Positions 26,939 through 36,221 are shown, numbered from the stretch's first letter. The stretch is DNA of 64,000 bases from JAHIKV01 sp965195225 (GCA_965195225.1 CBDAFL010000060.1:41526-105525), one strand, 5' to 3'. Notes: generated by a model from the letters alone, not told the origin. A program made the numbers and translations.

Positions 26939-27070
26939 AGTAGTTCCAAGTTCTTGTGAGATTTGGCGTTCGTCATTCTGAGCGTAGCGAAGAATCTCCT
27001 CGGCTGCCGAGATCCTTCGCTACGCTCAGGATGACTTGCTGAGGCGTCAGCCACCAAACTTGGAACTACT
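26939..27070. repeat. MITE-like inverted repeat, family H
   Basis: Outer arms AGTAGTTCCAAG and CTTGGAACTACT enclose an inner pair containing TCTGAGCGTAGCGAAG and CTTCGCTACGCTCAGGA. The ~132-base element lies between the sigma factor stop and a convergent gene and could also terminate transcription. Confidence 0.8.
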
Positions 27071-27119
27071 AAATTCCAGGCTTTATGAATAATTCCCGGC
27101 CGCGCGCCGATTTTTCCGC

Positions 27120-28019
27120 CTATCGACCTCGGCTGCCGAAGATTCCGGTGGCGTACCAGATGCCGTTGCCGCCTCGCCGCATGTCGTATCCGAAGAAGCG
27201 ATGTCGTGCCCGCACGGCGCTCCAATGTCCTTCGGAGAACCGCCAACATCGCACGCACTCGATGGCGGCCTCGACCAGGCTCTCGCCCGGCCAACTCTCG
27301 GCGCACACCTCACTCGCCGTCATACCGCCCGGCAGCCGGGCAACGATCCGCCGGAAACGCGATCCCCAGGCATGATGACCTTGCAACCGGATGTCGGCTT
27401 GATGCTGCGAATGTTCCAGGGCCTCTTCCACCAGCGAGGGAAGCGGCTGGCCGTCGGTGCTTTCCGGCTTGTCGGGATGGATACGCACGGCGTAGATCAG
27501 CGTCCGCTGGGTAAGCGAGCCGATGGGAAGGTCCAAGATCACCGCCATCCGCTCCGGCGTATACCAGAGCTTCTCGGTAATTGGAAACGTGCTGACGATC
27601 GAGCCGCGCAAGGATCCTTCGGTCGAGCGGAAATCGACGATCGCGATCCCCGGTTTGCCAAGCATCTCATAGAACGATTCGTGTTCCAGCAGGACCATGT
27701 CCTCGCCTTGGACCTTGATCTTGGCGTCCAACGGAATCTGGACGCACACGTAGTCTTGCAGCTTGTGGCAGACCCGTGGGTCGTCGAGTGTTTCTTTCTT
27801 GAATCGGTTGCACGGCTGACTGCCGCCGGGATCGCAGAAATAGATGAACATCATCTTGTTGCGGCTCTCGGCCTCGGTCATCGCCTTGGTGTAGTCGGAG
27901 CGCCAAGCGACCTCGGCCTCGGGGGCGTCGCCGGCCGGGTCGTCCAATGGCGCGGAAGCCAACGCCAAGCACGTACACGCCAAACCGACCAATATCAATA
28001 GACAACGTACGCCGTTCAT
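27120..28019 (-). CDS. Secreted protein with thioredoxin-like N-terminal domain
   Basis: About 299 residues from ATG 28019, which places a signal peptide (CLLILVGLACTCLALASA) at the N-terminus; the frame is open to 28073. A thioredoxin-7-like fold is suggested by KAMTEAESRNKMMFIYFCDP followed by SQPCNRFKKETLDDPRV; a single Cys (CNRFKKET) sits where CxxC redox centres usually lie, so disulfide activity may be absent. The C-terminal 60 residues (CAESWPGESLVEAAIECVRC, then GYDMRRGGNGIWYATGIFG) look like a CAP/SCP-like planctomycete module. It is the only gene on its strand here. Confidence 0.65.
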   Translation of the reverse strand: MNGVRCLLILVGLACTCLALASAPLDDPAGDAPEAEVAWRSDYTKAMTEAESRNKMMFIYFCDPGGSQPCNRFKKETLDDPRVCHKLQDYVCVQIPLDAKIKVQGEDMVLLEHESFYEMLGKPGIAIVDFRSTEGSLRGSIVSTFPITEKLWYTPERMAVILDLPIGSLTQRTLIYAVRIHPDKPESTDGQPLPSLVEEALEHSQHQADIRLQGHHAWGSRFRRIVARLPGGMTASEVCAESWPGESLVEAAIECVRCWRFSEGHWSAVRARHRFFGYDMRRGGNGIWYATGIFGSRGR

Positions 28020-28281
28020 GCTCTCACTCCTTCGGGATTGGTTCTCGGAAAGAAAGGTCTTATGGTGACCCATCCGTGGAGGGGATCGTCCGAAGTTCCA
28101 GATTTCAGACGACTTGTGCGGCCAAACCTTGCCGCGGCAGGGATCGATCGAGGCTACCGACCATCTTATCCCAACTTGTTAAAAGAAGTGATAACTGGTA
28201 AGCTACGCAAAATCAAGGGGTCAAATGAAATTTTCCGGTTGGGGAATATTCGTTGGCCCGCCCCCCACAAGGAGCTGGGTA

Positions 28282-30153
28282 ATGCGGTTAAGGATGAAAC
28301 TCAAAGAAGCGATACTCTGTGCGTCCGCTGTTTTTCTTGCCTCGTTCGCACAAGCGGCGAGTGGCGAGGCGGCCGAGGCCGTTATTTCGCTTGAAAAGCT
28401 GCCCGCAGCCTGCAAAAACGCCAAGTCCGAGTTCCGCCCGATTGACCGCGACGACGTTCAGCAGTCCAAGGCGGGGCTGATCGAGGCCCTCTCGCGGCTG
28501 GATCGCAGACTGGAGTCGGCGGGATCAAACGGCGAGGATTGGCGAAAATACCTCCGCTGGGATGCATTACAGGCGGAGCTTCGCGGCGACCAATCGCCGG
28601 ACAAGGCGCTGCTCGGCGGCATCCACGCCCGCTATTGCGCCGGCTATGAGGGACTGGACCTGGTCTGGTTCCTCGATGTGCAACGGGCATTGCACAATTA
28701 CATCGCCATGCTCCGCGCGGTGGACAACCCCAACGTCCGCGCGGGCTTCGAGGCAATCGCCGACCGATTGGCCGCGAGCATGAAGACTTACGTCGCCAAG
28801 CCGACCACCGAGGACGCGCTGGTCATTAGCGAGTCGGTCCGTTGGCTGGAAGGCGCGCATCAGTGTCCGGCGCTGGTCCGGGCAATCCAGGGCCACTTCG
28901 TTCGGCCGAACCTGTTCGTGGAAATCTCGGCGGAGGTGGTCGCGGCGGGCTTGGCCGAAGGGGTCGACGACACCATGCCGATCCGCGACTACATCCTCGG
29001 TACCGATATTCACGGCACGGCGCACACCGTCGGCCGGACCCATGCCGAGCTTTGGCCCGATCCCAAGTTCGGCGTGATCGACGCGCTGTTTTTCGGCGTC
29101 ACTGAAAGCGACAACGTGGGCTATCACGGCGGCATAACGATCTTCAGCCGCTCGACGACCGACCTGGCCGCCCGCAAACGGATTTGGATCGACGCCGACG
29201 GATTCTCCTCCTACCCAGCGGTTTCCAAGGCGGAAACATCGATCTCGTTCAATGACATACAATCGCGCCGCGGCCGTCGATTGATCGAGCGGATGGCCTG
29301 GCGAAAGGCGGGGAAACAGCAGTCTTTGGCCGAGTGCATCGCCTCGCAACACGCCGAGGAGAAGCTCAACAAAAGAATCGACCGGCAGGCGTCCGAGCCG
29401 CTTGAACGGGCAAACCGGCAATACATCGAGAAATATCAACGCCCCTTCACCGAACGGAAACTTTTTCCGCGACAGCTCGACTTCAGCACCACACCGTCTG
29501 CGCTGGGGATAATCGGTTTGCAGGCGGGCGAGAGCAAGCTGGCAGCCCCCGACGAGCCGCCACCCGTGGCGGAAGGGGCCGAAATGTCGCTGCGAATACA
29601 CGAATCGACGATCAACAATCTGGTCTTCGACGCGCTGGCCGGTCGCACCGTGTACGAGGAAAAAGTTCAGGCAATGGCCGCCGATCTGCTCGGTGAATTG
29701 CCGGAAAAAATGAAAGGGGACGAGGACGGTCAGCCTTGGGCCATTACCTTCGCCCCGCGGCAACCAATCTCCGTCACTTTCGCCGACCAGCGGCTGACGA
29801 TTACTCTGCGCGGAGTAAAGTATTACAAGGGAGACGACGCCCATCCGGCCATGAATGTTTCGGCCACCTATAAGATCGAGGAGTCGTCGAAGGGATTCAA
29901 GCTGGTCCGTCAAGGCGACATCGTGGTCCTTCCACCCGATTTCACTCCCGGCGGCGGCCGAACAATCGACGCCCGAAGGCAGGTGATCCGCACATTACTG
30001 AGAAAACGGTTCGAGAAGGTCTTTGAGCCGGAGTTTCTCGCCGAGGGCTTTGAACCGTCCGGCAAGTGGAAGGCGGTGGGCAAGATGGTGCCGATACAAA
30101 TGGATTGCCAAAACGGTTGGCTGACGATCGCCTGGAAGCGGGTCGCTCGGTGA
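28282..30153 (+). CDS. Secreted protein of unknown function
   Basis: About 623 residues from ATG 28282, preceded by AAGGAG at 28269. A signal peptide (EAILCASAVFLASFAQAASG) follows a basic start. The N-terminal half is helical, with a repeated pattern around EDWRKYLRWDALQAEL; the C-terminal region (about residues 450-623) is strand-rich, with conserved-looking ITFAPRQPISVTFADQRLTI and TLRGVKYYKGDDAHPAMNVS. No enzyme motif was recognised. It resembles long exported proteins conserved among Planctomycetes. The next gene faces it, and a G-family repeat lies downstream. Confidence 0.7.
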   Translation: MRLRMKLKEAILCASAVFLASFAQAASGEAAEAVISLEKLPAACKNAKSEFRPIDRDDVQQSKAGLIEALSRLDRRLESAGSNGEDWRKYLRWDALQAELRGDQSPDKALLGGIHARYCAGYEGLDLVWFLDVQRALHNYIAMLRAVDNPNVRAGFEAIADRLAASMKTYVAKPTTEDALVISESVRWLEGAHQCPALVRAIQGHFVRPNLFVEISAEVVAAGLAEGVDDTMPIRDYILGTDIHGTAHTVGRTHAELWPDPKFGVIDALFFGVTESDNVGYHGGITIFSRSTTDLAARKRIWIDADGFSSYPAVSKAETSISFNDIQSRRGRRLIERMAWRKAGKQQSLAECIASQHAEEKLNKRIDRQASEPLERANRQYIEKYQRPFTERKLFPRQLDFSTTPSALGIIGLQAGESKLAAPDEPPPVAEGAEMSLRIHESTINNLVFDALAGRTVYEEKVQAMAADLLGELPEKMKGDEDGQPWAITFAPRQPISVTFADQRLTITLRGVKYYKGDDAHPAMNVSATYKIEESSKGFKLVRQGDIVVLPPDFTPGGGRTIDARRQVIRTLLRKRFEKVFEPEFLAEGFEPSGKWKAVGKMVPIQMDCQNGWLTIAWKRVAR

Positions 30154-30240
30154 CGGCAGGCGAACCTCGGCTTGCCAAAATACCGTTGAATTAAGCAATG
30201 CCAACAGCCCCCGGCTGTTGCGACTTTGTTTTCCGAGAGT

Positions 30241-30290
30241 GTAACCGTTCACAGGGGACTGTCCCCCTGGCGCCGCGGGAAGGGGACGGG
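30241..30290. repeat. Interspersed repeat, family G
   Basis: This copy matches the 17584-17632 element from GTAACCGTTCACAGGGGACT to GGGAAGGGGACGG with few differences. A complementary TGGACCAGTCCCC lies 50 bases further on. Confidence 0.75.
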
Positions 30291-30359
30291 TCCATGTTTT
30301 CGGCCAACCGTTTGCCCGCGAAATGCGTTTTTCGGCCGGAAAATGGACCAGTCCCCAGC

Positions 30360-30911
30360 CTACTTCTCCGAAGTATCGACTGCGGTGATTCGCAGGGCGC
30401 CGAGGAGTTCGTTTTCGGCCAGCAGTTCGAGCGCGAACACGCCTGCGTGGGGCGTGGGCAACGGAGGAACCGGAACGACTGCCTCGACCGTATCCAACGG
30501 GTCTTCAGAGGCGACCTGGAATGATATTCCAAACAGAATCGCGCCGTTGGAAAGGTCTCGATAGCGCATCTCGAGCGGTGTCGGACCATGCACGTCCGCC
30601 AAGCTGATGAAGGCATAAGGCGAGCCGGCCTTCTGCACGTCGGCCGCGGTCAGTCGGCGCGCACCGGGCGGCGGCGACGAGGATGGCGGCAACGACGACG
30701 AGGCGGGCATCGCGGTCTCCGAGGTGGATTGAAACGGCGATGGCGATGGGCTCTCGCCGAACTCAGACTCGACGCCGGGTTGTTCCGGGGGCCGCTTCAT
30801 CCTGGAAAAACATACCCTATTGAACGTACCGGCGATGATCTTCTTGCCGGTGATCTTGTCTTGATACACGTGATCGGCCAACACAAGCGCTTGCAGCACG
30901 GGCTTGGGCAT
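30360..30911 (-). CDS. DUF6941-like protein
   Basis: About 183 residues from ATG 30911, with GAGGGAGAAAGGG just upstream; a longer frame starts at 30956. The N-terminus KPVLQALVLADHVYQDKITG and KKIIAGTFNRVCF is the signature of the DUF6941 family, small proteins of unknown role common in Planctomycetes. A low-complexity Ser/Pro stretch (about residues 55-85, TAMPASSSLPPSSSPPPGA) is inserted between the conserved N-terminal strand and the body PYAFISLADVHGPTPLEMRY, an unusual feature possibly created by expansion. No signal peptide. Confidence 0.75.
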   Translation of the reverse strand: MPKPVLQALVLADHVYQDKITGKKIIAGTFNRVCFSRMKRPPEQPGVESEFGESPSPSPFQSTSETAMPASSSLPPSSSPPPGARRLTAADVQKAGSPYAFISLADVHGPTPLEMRYRDLSNGAILFGISFQVASEDPLDTVEAVVPVPPLPTPHAGVFALELLAENELLGALRITAVDTSEK

Positions 30912-30942
30912 TTCCCTTTCTCCCTCATTTATTGATGTAGTA

Positions 30943-31005
30943 GTAGGCCGGGTCACGACCCGGCGACTGCTCTGCCCGAATGTGCCGGGTCAAGACCCGG
31001 CCTAC
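30943..31005. repeat. Palindromic repeat, family B
   Basis: Arms GTAGGCCGGGT and ACCCGGCCTAC enclose GTCACGACCC and GGGTCAAGACCC hairpins. It is the second copy of the 13907-13960 element and lies between two minus-strand genes. Confidence 0.8.
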
Positions 31006-31011
31006 GGTTCC

Positions 31012-31782
31012 TTACATCAGCCGCCATGCGTCTCCGCCCCGCGCGACAACATATATCCCCAGGATCAAGTTTGTCAACGCGTGGGCTGCCACGCAGTCCC
31101 AGATGTTCCGGGTACGCAACATCAGCCAGGTAATCATTGAGAACCAAACGACCGCCGCCAACAGTTCGCCGGGGTGCATCATCATCGGCACGGCCGTACC
31201 CAGCACAATGGCAAACGCACTGGCTTTTCCAAACGGAATCTCCCACCAATCGCGTTCCATCACGAACCGCATCAAAAATCCGCGCAGAAAAAACTCCTCG
31301 ATGATCGGCACGATGGCCACCAGGCCGAAAAACCGCACGGCCAGAAAGGCCCACGCCAAAGTCGGATGGCCGGCCAGTTGCTCGAATGGGTCGAACGCCG
31401 ACCGCTCGCCGGCGCCGATGATCCATCCCACCCCGATGTTGTTCAGGAAGGGGCAGATGTAGAGTTGTTCCCAGTCGAGCAGACACAGGCCGATCCACAG
31501 CGGTCCGCCCACCACGCCCACTACGATAGCCGTTGGACTCAATTTCAGCGAAAACTCCCGGTAGCCGGGCAACACGAACACCACCGCCGCCGCGGTCAAC
31601 GCAATTTTGGCCGCGTACAGCCACGGATAGTACGAGTATGGAATGGCCAAGCCGATCGCGCCGCCGCCTGGCTTCTCCGGCGTCGGCTCCAGCGCGCCGA
31701 CGAGCATGAACACAAGAAATGGCAGCAAGAACGTCATCCAGCGTTGCCGTTCCAACAGCGTTGTTCGCCAAGTGTCGTTCAT
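31012..31782 (-). CDS. CAAX prenyl protease-related, exosortase-associated membrane protein
   Basis: About 256 residues from ATG 31782. It is a polytopic membrane protein with the CPBP/Abi motifs EEFFLRGFLMRF (glutamate pair and Arg) and, at the C-terminus, AAHALTNLILGIYVV. The C-terminal pattern closely resembles the CAAX-protease-related family found beside PEP-CTERM/exosortase systems. That fits the PEP-CTERM protein encoded at 60385. Whether it cleaves sorted proteins or another substrate is unknown. The start is uncertain because the open frame extends to 31905 through repeat-like sequence. Confidence 0.78.
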   Translation of the reverse strand: MNDTWRTTLLERQRWMTFLLPFLVFMLVGALEPTPEKPGGGAIGLAIPYSYYPWLYAAKIALTAAAVVFVLPGYREFSLKLSPTAIVVGVVGGPLWIGLCLLDWEQLYICPFLNNIGVGWIIGAGERSAFDPFEQLAGHPTLAWAFLAVRFFGLVAIVPIIEEFFLRGFLMRFVMERDWWEIPFGKASAFAIVLGTAVPMMMHPGELLAAVVWFSMITWLMLRTRNIWDCVAAHALTNLILGIYVVARGGDAWRLM

Positions 31783-32047
31783 CGCATAAAGCCGCTTTCC
31801 ATTGGTCGCGCCGGGTGCGAAGCCGCAAGCGGCTATCATCTCGGTGCGAAACCGCAAGCGGGGCGTCTGCCCACACCGGCTTGGGGCCGATTGCCCCATC
31901 AGCATACCCTCTCAAAACGAAGCCGACAAGCGTCCTGCGCCACCCATTCCGTAACCGTCCGGCCTCTAACGTGTATACATTGGCACAGACCTGGAAAAAA
32001 CACTAAAATGATGGTTTGACGACAACCAACCAGTCGAAAGCGATACC

Positions 32048-34903
32048 ATGAAACTTCGTTCAGGATGCGTATTGGCCGTCGGGATATCTTTGGCGGTGGT
32101 TCTGTCATTCGCGTCGATGGCCCATGCCCAGCAACCGGTGTGGGAAACCCACTCCGTCTCGAAGACCCACGACAACGCCCCGTTCGAGTATCGCATCCGT
32201 CTACTGGCCGAGCGAGCGGAGTTCCGCGTCTTTCGGATAACATATCCGTCGCCGGTGGTCACGCCGATCGAGCAAAACAACACCATCCCCGCCGATTACT
32301 ACCTCCCGAAAAATCTTCGGCCCGGCGTCAAATATCCGGCGGTCATCTGCCTGCACATCCTCGACGGCAACGAGCCGCTAACCGATCTGGTCTGTTCCGT
32401 GCTTGCCTCGCGGGGCATACCTGCCATTTCGTTCAAGCTCCCCTACTACGGCCCGCGCGGATTGCCCACCGGGCCAATCGCGCTGGCCGAAAACCCAAAA
32501 TTGTTCCTCGGCGCGATCAAGCAGGCGGGCGAGGACATCCGCCGGACCGTCGATCTGCTGGCCTCCCGCGAGGAGATCAACCCCAAGCGGATCGGCATCA
32601 CGGGCATCAGCCTCGGTGGCATTGTAGCCGCCTCGGCCGCCGGGGCCGAGCCGCGGTTGTATCGGGCGGGGCTGCTGCTGGCCGGAGGAGATCTGCCCCG
32701 GATCATCCATCACGCCCGCGAAACCCGCATGCTCAGCAAGATGATCCGACAACTGCCGCCGGACGGTCGCGCGGAGGTGGAGAAGATGATCGCCTTGGTC
32801 GATCCGCTCCATTTCGCTCCGGCCTTGCGAGATCGCGCCCGGGACGGCCGGGTGCTGATGCTGAACGCCGCCGAGGACGAGGTGATTCCCCGCGAGTGTA
32901 CCGAGAAACTCGCCGAGGCGCTGGGAATTGCCGACCGCGTGGTCTGGCTCGAAGGGCTTGGCCATTACACGGCGATGGCCGAGCTGCCGCGCGCGTTGCG
33001 GATGACGACCGATTTTTTCGCGCGAGATTTACCCGAGGCCGTGCGTGAGGCGAATTCACTGGCCGCTGAAGCGACCAGCACTCCGCTGCAACGGCTGGTC
33101 TCCTTATTGCAGCAAGCGGTCGCCATGCTGGCCACCGAACCGGCGCCGGGCCGATGTCACTATGCCGACGTGGAAGTGTCGGTAACGCTGCCGGAGAAAC
33201 AGCCGATCGAGGTCCAGGCGCGGCTGGTCCGCGGCGAGAACGAAATATTTTCGCTCCGCTGCAAGATATCCAATCTCGGGGAACTTGAAATGGGGCAAAG
33301 CAATTTCCCTTGGCTGGTCGCCGGTGAAAAAAAGGTGCTGGCAGGGACGAAAAAACCCGTCGCCGGCAGCCGGCCGCTGGGGAACGTCGATCCGCGGCAG
33401 TTGGTCGGGCTACGCACGCTGGCCGGGGCGGTGGGCGGATTCGCACTGGCCCCACACGCGCTTCAGCAATGGATCAACGTCGAGAACGTCCCCCATAAAG
33501 CCACGGCCGGCGGGCGCACCATCCGCATTACGGCCACCGAGCAGACGCGGGCGCCGGGCGAAATACTCATCGGCTTCCGCGACGACGGCCGCACGCCGGA
33601 AACGGCTTCTTTTGCCGTGGCGGGCGTCAAGGGAACGATTAAATTCCGCGGCTGGCAGGCCAACACACCGGCGCTCGACGCCCTGTTCGAGCCGCCAGCG
33701 GACCTGCCCCGGGAAGAGGTCGAACAGACCGACCTGCACCGCGTATTCTCGGCGGCGGCGAACTTTGCCCTGGATCGCCTGGACGACCGGCGATGGTCGG
33801 GCGGTCGAGAAAAGAGCAACGAGATCACCATCGTTGCCCGCGACCCGGCCGGCCACGGCCTACTCTGCCGCAGCCAGGGTAAATCGATCCTGATGGTCTC
33901 CGGCACTCCCAGGCAGATGGGCGCCGCCCAAGGGACGCTGGTCCGCGGCACCGCCCGGAAAATGATCGACCGGGTCGTCTACGCGGTCGGCGGCGCCGAT
34001 ACGGTCCATTCCGGCCGGTGGTTCTTCGACCGCATGGCGGAAATCCGACGGCGGACAGCGCCACACATACCGCCGCGGTTCATCGAAGAGTGCAACGCAC
34101 TGGCCGATGCGGTCGGCATATCGCGGCGCGACGCATTATACGGCAACCTTTTCCCCGAGCGGTTCCATTGCAGCGGCGTGGCGTTGAAGGGAAAAGCCAC
34201 CGCCGGCGGCCGGGTGCTTCATGCCCGGGTGCTCGATTACATGTGCGACATCGACCTACAACGAGCAGCACTGGTGCAGGTCTTCATGCCCGAGCAGCGC
34301 AACACCTGGATGAGCCTCGGCTACGGCGGGTTCGTCGGCACGGTGACCGCAATGAACGAGAAGGGGCTGGCCGTCGGCGAGATCGGCGGACGCGGCGAGG
34401 GACTCTGGGACGGTGTGCCCATGAGTCTGCTGTTGCGCGACGTGATGGAACGGGCCGACAACGTCGAGGAAGCGCTCGATATCATCCGCCGGTCGCCACG
34501 CACATGCGAGTATCACTACGTATTAAGCGACCGCTCGGGCAGGCTTCTGGCGCTGCACTGCAACCCGGAAACGGTAACGGTCCTCGAGCCGGGCCAGCAG
34601 CATCCGCAGTTGCCGCTGGTGCCCGAGGACGTGGTGTTGGTCTCCGGCGACAGCCGGGCGAAAACCCTCAGCCGAAGGATTCAGGAGAACTACGGCCGGA
34701 TCGACGTACACAAGCTGATCGAGATCATTAAGCGACCGGTGGCGATGCGGTCGAACTTGCACAACGCCATCTTCGCGCCGGAGACGTTGGAGATGTGGTT
34801 CGCCGACGCCGGCCGGCACACCCCCGCCTGCGACGAGCCGTACGCGAAGGTGAACCTGCGCGAGTTGATCGAGTTCTACGCCGCGCACGGCAGCGTTCCA
34901 TAA
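32048..34903 (+). CDS. Secreted alpha/beta hydrolase fused to a C45-type (acyltransferase-like) domain
   Basis: A 951-residue protein with a signal peptide (CVLAVGISLAVVLSFASMAH). Residues about 60-330 form an acetyl-xylan-esterase-like alpha/beta hydrolase: YLPKNLRPGVKYPAVICLHI, and nucleophile elbow GISLGG with Ser 188. A strand-rich middle follows. Residues about 620-940 match the peptidase C45/acyl-coenzyme-A:6-aminopenicillanic-acid acyltransferase family: FHCSGVALKG with candidate nucleophile Cys 708, GGRVLHARVLDYMCDIDLQR, GLAVGEIGGRGEGLWDGVP. C45 enzymes are Ntn hydrolases normally activated by cleavage before Cys. The fusion with an esterase is unusual; substrates are unknown. Confidence 0.82.
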   Translation: MKLRSGCVLAVGISLAVVLSFASMAHAQQPVWETHSVSKTHDNAPFEYRIRLLAERAEFRVFRITYPSPVVTPIEQNNTIPADYYLPKNLRPGVKYPAVICLHILDGNEPLTDLVCSVLASRGIPAISFKLPYYGPRGLPTGPIALAENPKLFLGAIKQAGEDIRRTVDLLASREEINPKRIGITGISLGGIVAASAAGAEPRLYRAGLLLAGGDLPRIIHHARETRMLSKMIRQLPPDGRAEVEKMIALVDPLHFAPALRDRARDGRVLMLNAAEDEVIPRECTEKLAEALGIADRVVWLEGLGHYTAMAELPRALRMTTDFFARDLPEAVREANSLAAEATSTPLQRLVSLLQQAVAMLATEPAPGRCHYADVEVSVTLPEKQPIEVQARLVRGENEIFSLRCKISNLGELEMGQSNFPWLVAGEKKVLAGTKKPVAGSRPLGNVDPRQLVGLRTLAGAVGGFALAPHALQQWINVENVPHKATAGGRTIRITATEQTRAPGEILIGFRDDGRTPETASFAVAGVKGTIKFRGWQANTPALDALFEPPADLPREEVEQTDLHRVFSAAANFALDRLDDRRWSGGREKSNEITIVARDPAGHGLLCRSQGKSILMVSGTPRQMGAAQGTLVRGTARKMIDRVVYAVGGADTVHSGRWFFDRMAEIRRRTAPHIPPRFIEECNALADAVGISRRDALYGNLFPERFHCSGVALKGKATAGGRVLHARVLDYMCDIDLQRAALVQVFMPEQRNTWMSLGYGGFVGTVTAMNEKGLAVGEIGGRGEGLWDGVPMSLLLRDVMERADNVEEALDIIRRSPRTCEYHYVLSDRSGRLLALHCNPETVTVLEPGQQHPQLPLVPEDVVLVSGDSRAKTLSRRIQENYGRIDVHKLIEIIKRPVAMRSNLHNAIFAPETLEMWFADAGRHTPACDEPYAKVNLRELIEFYAAHGSVP

Positions 34904-34930
34904 AGCCGCGACCACCGCAAAGCGGCTTTA
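34901..34930. terminator. Hairpin between convergent genes
   Basis: TAAAGCCGC pairs with GCGGCTTTA around a short loop. It starts at the stop of the hydrolase fusion gene and reaches the end of the minus-strand PilZ-like gene. A near-copy with the same CGACCAC loop sequence lies at 36062, after the thioredoxin gene. Confidence 0.6.
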
Positions 34931-35359
34931 TGATTGACGTTCCATCGGCGAGTTGACCGCCTGGAGGAACCGGCCGCCGCTTTCGTACCAACCGTCCTTG
35001 GTAAATCGGCACCAACTCAGGTCGATCAGGAACCCGAACCAACGCCCCTTGCCGACCTCGAGCGAGGCGATCATGCGGCGATGCGGCAGGGGGATTTGGT
35101 GATAGAAACCCAGTCCGTGTTCGGAGAGGTGCCGGCCTACGACCACCACCGTCTCGTCGAGCGGCGTGAAGCCGTCGTCGGCCACCGGCGTAAGGTGGAT
35201 CAGGCAGGGGAACGGATAGCGGACGTCGCGGCGGCGTTCAACCAGGTCATTGCGCGGATAGAGTACCGTCAATAAACTCAAGACCTGGGCCTTCACCTCG
35301 TCGTCGGTCTGAGTGTCTTGCCGATCAAGAAAATCAAGCTGTGGCATAGTCAGTTCCAT
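34928..35359 (-). CDS. PilZ-like domain protein
   Basis: About 143 residues from ATG 35359; a longer frame begins at 35410. The pattern RRRDVRYPFPCLIHL (RxxxR-type c-di-GMP contact, about residues 40-55) followed by VVVVGRHLSEHGLGFYH (the [D/N]xSxxG position) and a strand-rich end WFGFLIDLSWCRF fits a PilZ domain with a degenerate second motif (HLSEHG). PilZ proteins bind cyclic di-GMP and control surface or motility functions. There is no attached enzyme or membrane segment. The function is an inference from these motifs. Confidence 0.6.
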   Translation of the reverse strand: MELTMPQLDFLDRQDTQTDDEVKAQVLSLLTVLYPRNDLVERRRDVRYPFPCLIHLTPVADDGFTPLDETVVVVGRHLSEHGLGFYHQIPLPHRRMIASLEVGKGRWFGFLIDLSWCRFTKDGWYESGGRFLQAVNSPMERQS

Positions 35360-35521
35360 GGCTCTGCCCCCCCATCGTTCAACCGTCACGTTCGCAAGCA
35401 GTACGGGCAACGAATCGCGGGTCTAAGCGGACCGTCAAGGAGAGTAATACAGACAAGTGCCCCGCAAATGAACCCTATGTCACGAATGGGGAGGTGTCAA
35501 ACCCGGCTTGCGAAACCACTG

Positions 35522-35544
35522 GTTCCCACGCGGAGCATGGGAAC
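35522..35544. repeat. Palindromic repeat, family A
   Basis: GGTTCCCACGCGGAGCATGG continues to a complementary GAACC end; the copy lies 77 bases upstream of the thioredoxin -35 box. Confidence 0.75.
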
Positions 35545-35620
35545 CAGTAAACGAATAAATCCGGGATCAAAAGAATTTTCGTCGTTCGGATTAGTGTGTG
35601 ACAAATATGTCTGACGCGAT

Positions 35621-35647
35621 TGACGTCCTCGCGCCGGGCGCTATAAT
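35621..35647 (+). promoter_or_regulatory. Candidate sigma-70 promoter for the thioredoxin gene
   Basis: TTGACG (35621-35626), a 15-base spacer and a perfect TATAAT (35642-35647) precede the start codon by 61 bases. The spacer is slightly short. Confidence 0.6.
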
Positions 35648-35708
35648 GGGCCACTGGAATGCCGCGTCGGGCTTTCATAGCCCCCAAAAACCGCAAGGAG
35701 ACTCTGAA

Positions 35709-36035
35709 ATGGACCATATCAAAGAGCTATCCGACCGTGATTTTGAAACCGAGGTTCTGCAATCGGCGGAACCGGTCCTGGTTGACTTCTGGGCCCCGTG
35801 GTGTGGCCCCTGCCGGATGGTCGCGCCGGTTGTCGAGGAACTGGCAAAAGAAAACGCCGGCACGCTGAAAGTGACTAAAATCAACATCGACGATAGTCCC
35901 GATACGGCAACCGCTTACGGAATCAGCAGTATTCCAACCCTAATGATCTTCAAAGGCGGCGAGATATCCGATCGTTTCGTTGGCGTCCAGCCAAAAAAAC
36001 GCCTCCAGGAAGCCATCGATCAGGTTATGGCCTGA
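35709..36035 (+). CDS. trxA: Thioredoxin
   Basis: A 108-residue protein from ATG 35709, with AAGGAG at 35695-35700. WAPWCGPCRM carries the redox-active CGPC pair near residues 30-33, and SSIPTLMIFKGGE supplies the conserved cis-Pro. It is a general dithiol-disulfide reductant in the cytoplasm, reduced by thioredoxin reductase, which is not in this window. Length and motifs match canonical TrxA, with no signal peptide. A good promoter lies upstream and a hairpin directly downstream, so it is likely monocistronic. Confidence 0.96.
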   Translation: MDHIKELSDRDFETEVLQSAEPVLVDFWAPWCGPCRMVAPVVEELAKENAGTLKVTKINIDDSPDTATAYGISSIPTLMIFKGGEISDRFVGVQPKKRLQEAIDQVMA

Positions 36036-36061
36036 CGATTGACGCGAATTTCCGCCTGTGT

Positions 36062-36090
36062 AAAGCCGCGACCACTGATTTGCGGCTTTT
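36062..36090 (+). terminator. Hairpin terminator after thioredoxin gene
   Basis: AAAGCCGC pairs with GCGGCTTT, followed by TTCC. It lies 27 bases after the trxA stop. The T tract is short, so termination efficiency is uncertain. Confidence 0.55.
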
Positions 36091-36221
36091 CCGTGGTTGT
36101 CATCGAGGAATGGAGTGAATTCGGGGAGTCCAAGTGCCGATGAAGCAGATTGGGTAAACCTTGCCGACTGCGCGGAGTGTGCCGCGCGGGCCGGCCATTG
36201 GCCCCAAACCTGCTTCGCCAA

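Larger units (their letters stand above)
35360..35708. other. Intergenic region upstream of the thioredoxin gene
   Basis: These 349 bases between divergent genes contain a family-A palindrome at 35522 and a strong promoter at 35621. No further gene is supported. Confidence 0.6.

Noticed and set aside
28567..29913. 448-codon open frame on the minus strand
   Set aside because: It lies wholly inside the secreted protein gene on the plus strand, which has a signal peptide and a good ribosome site; the antisense frame has no recognisable features.
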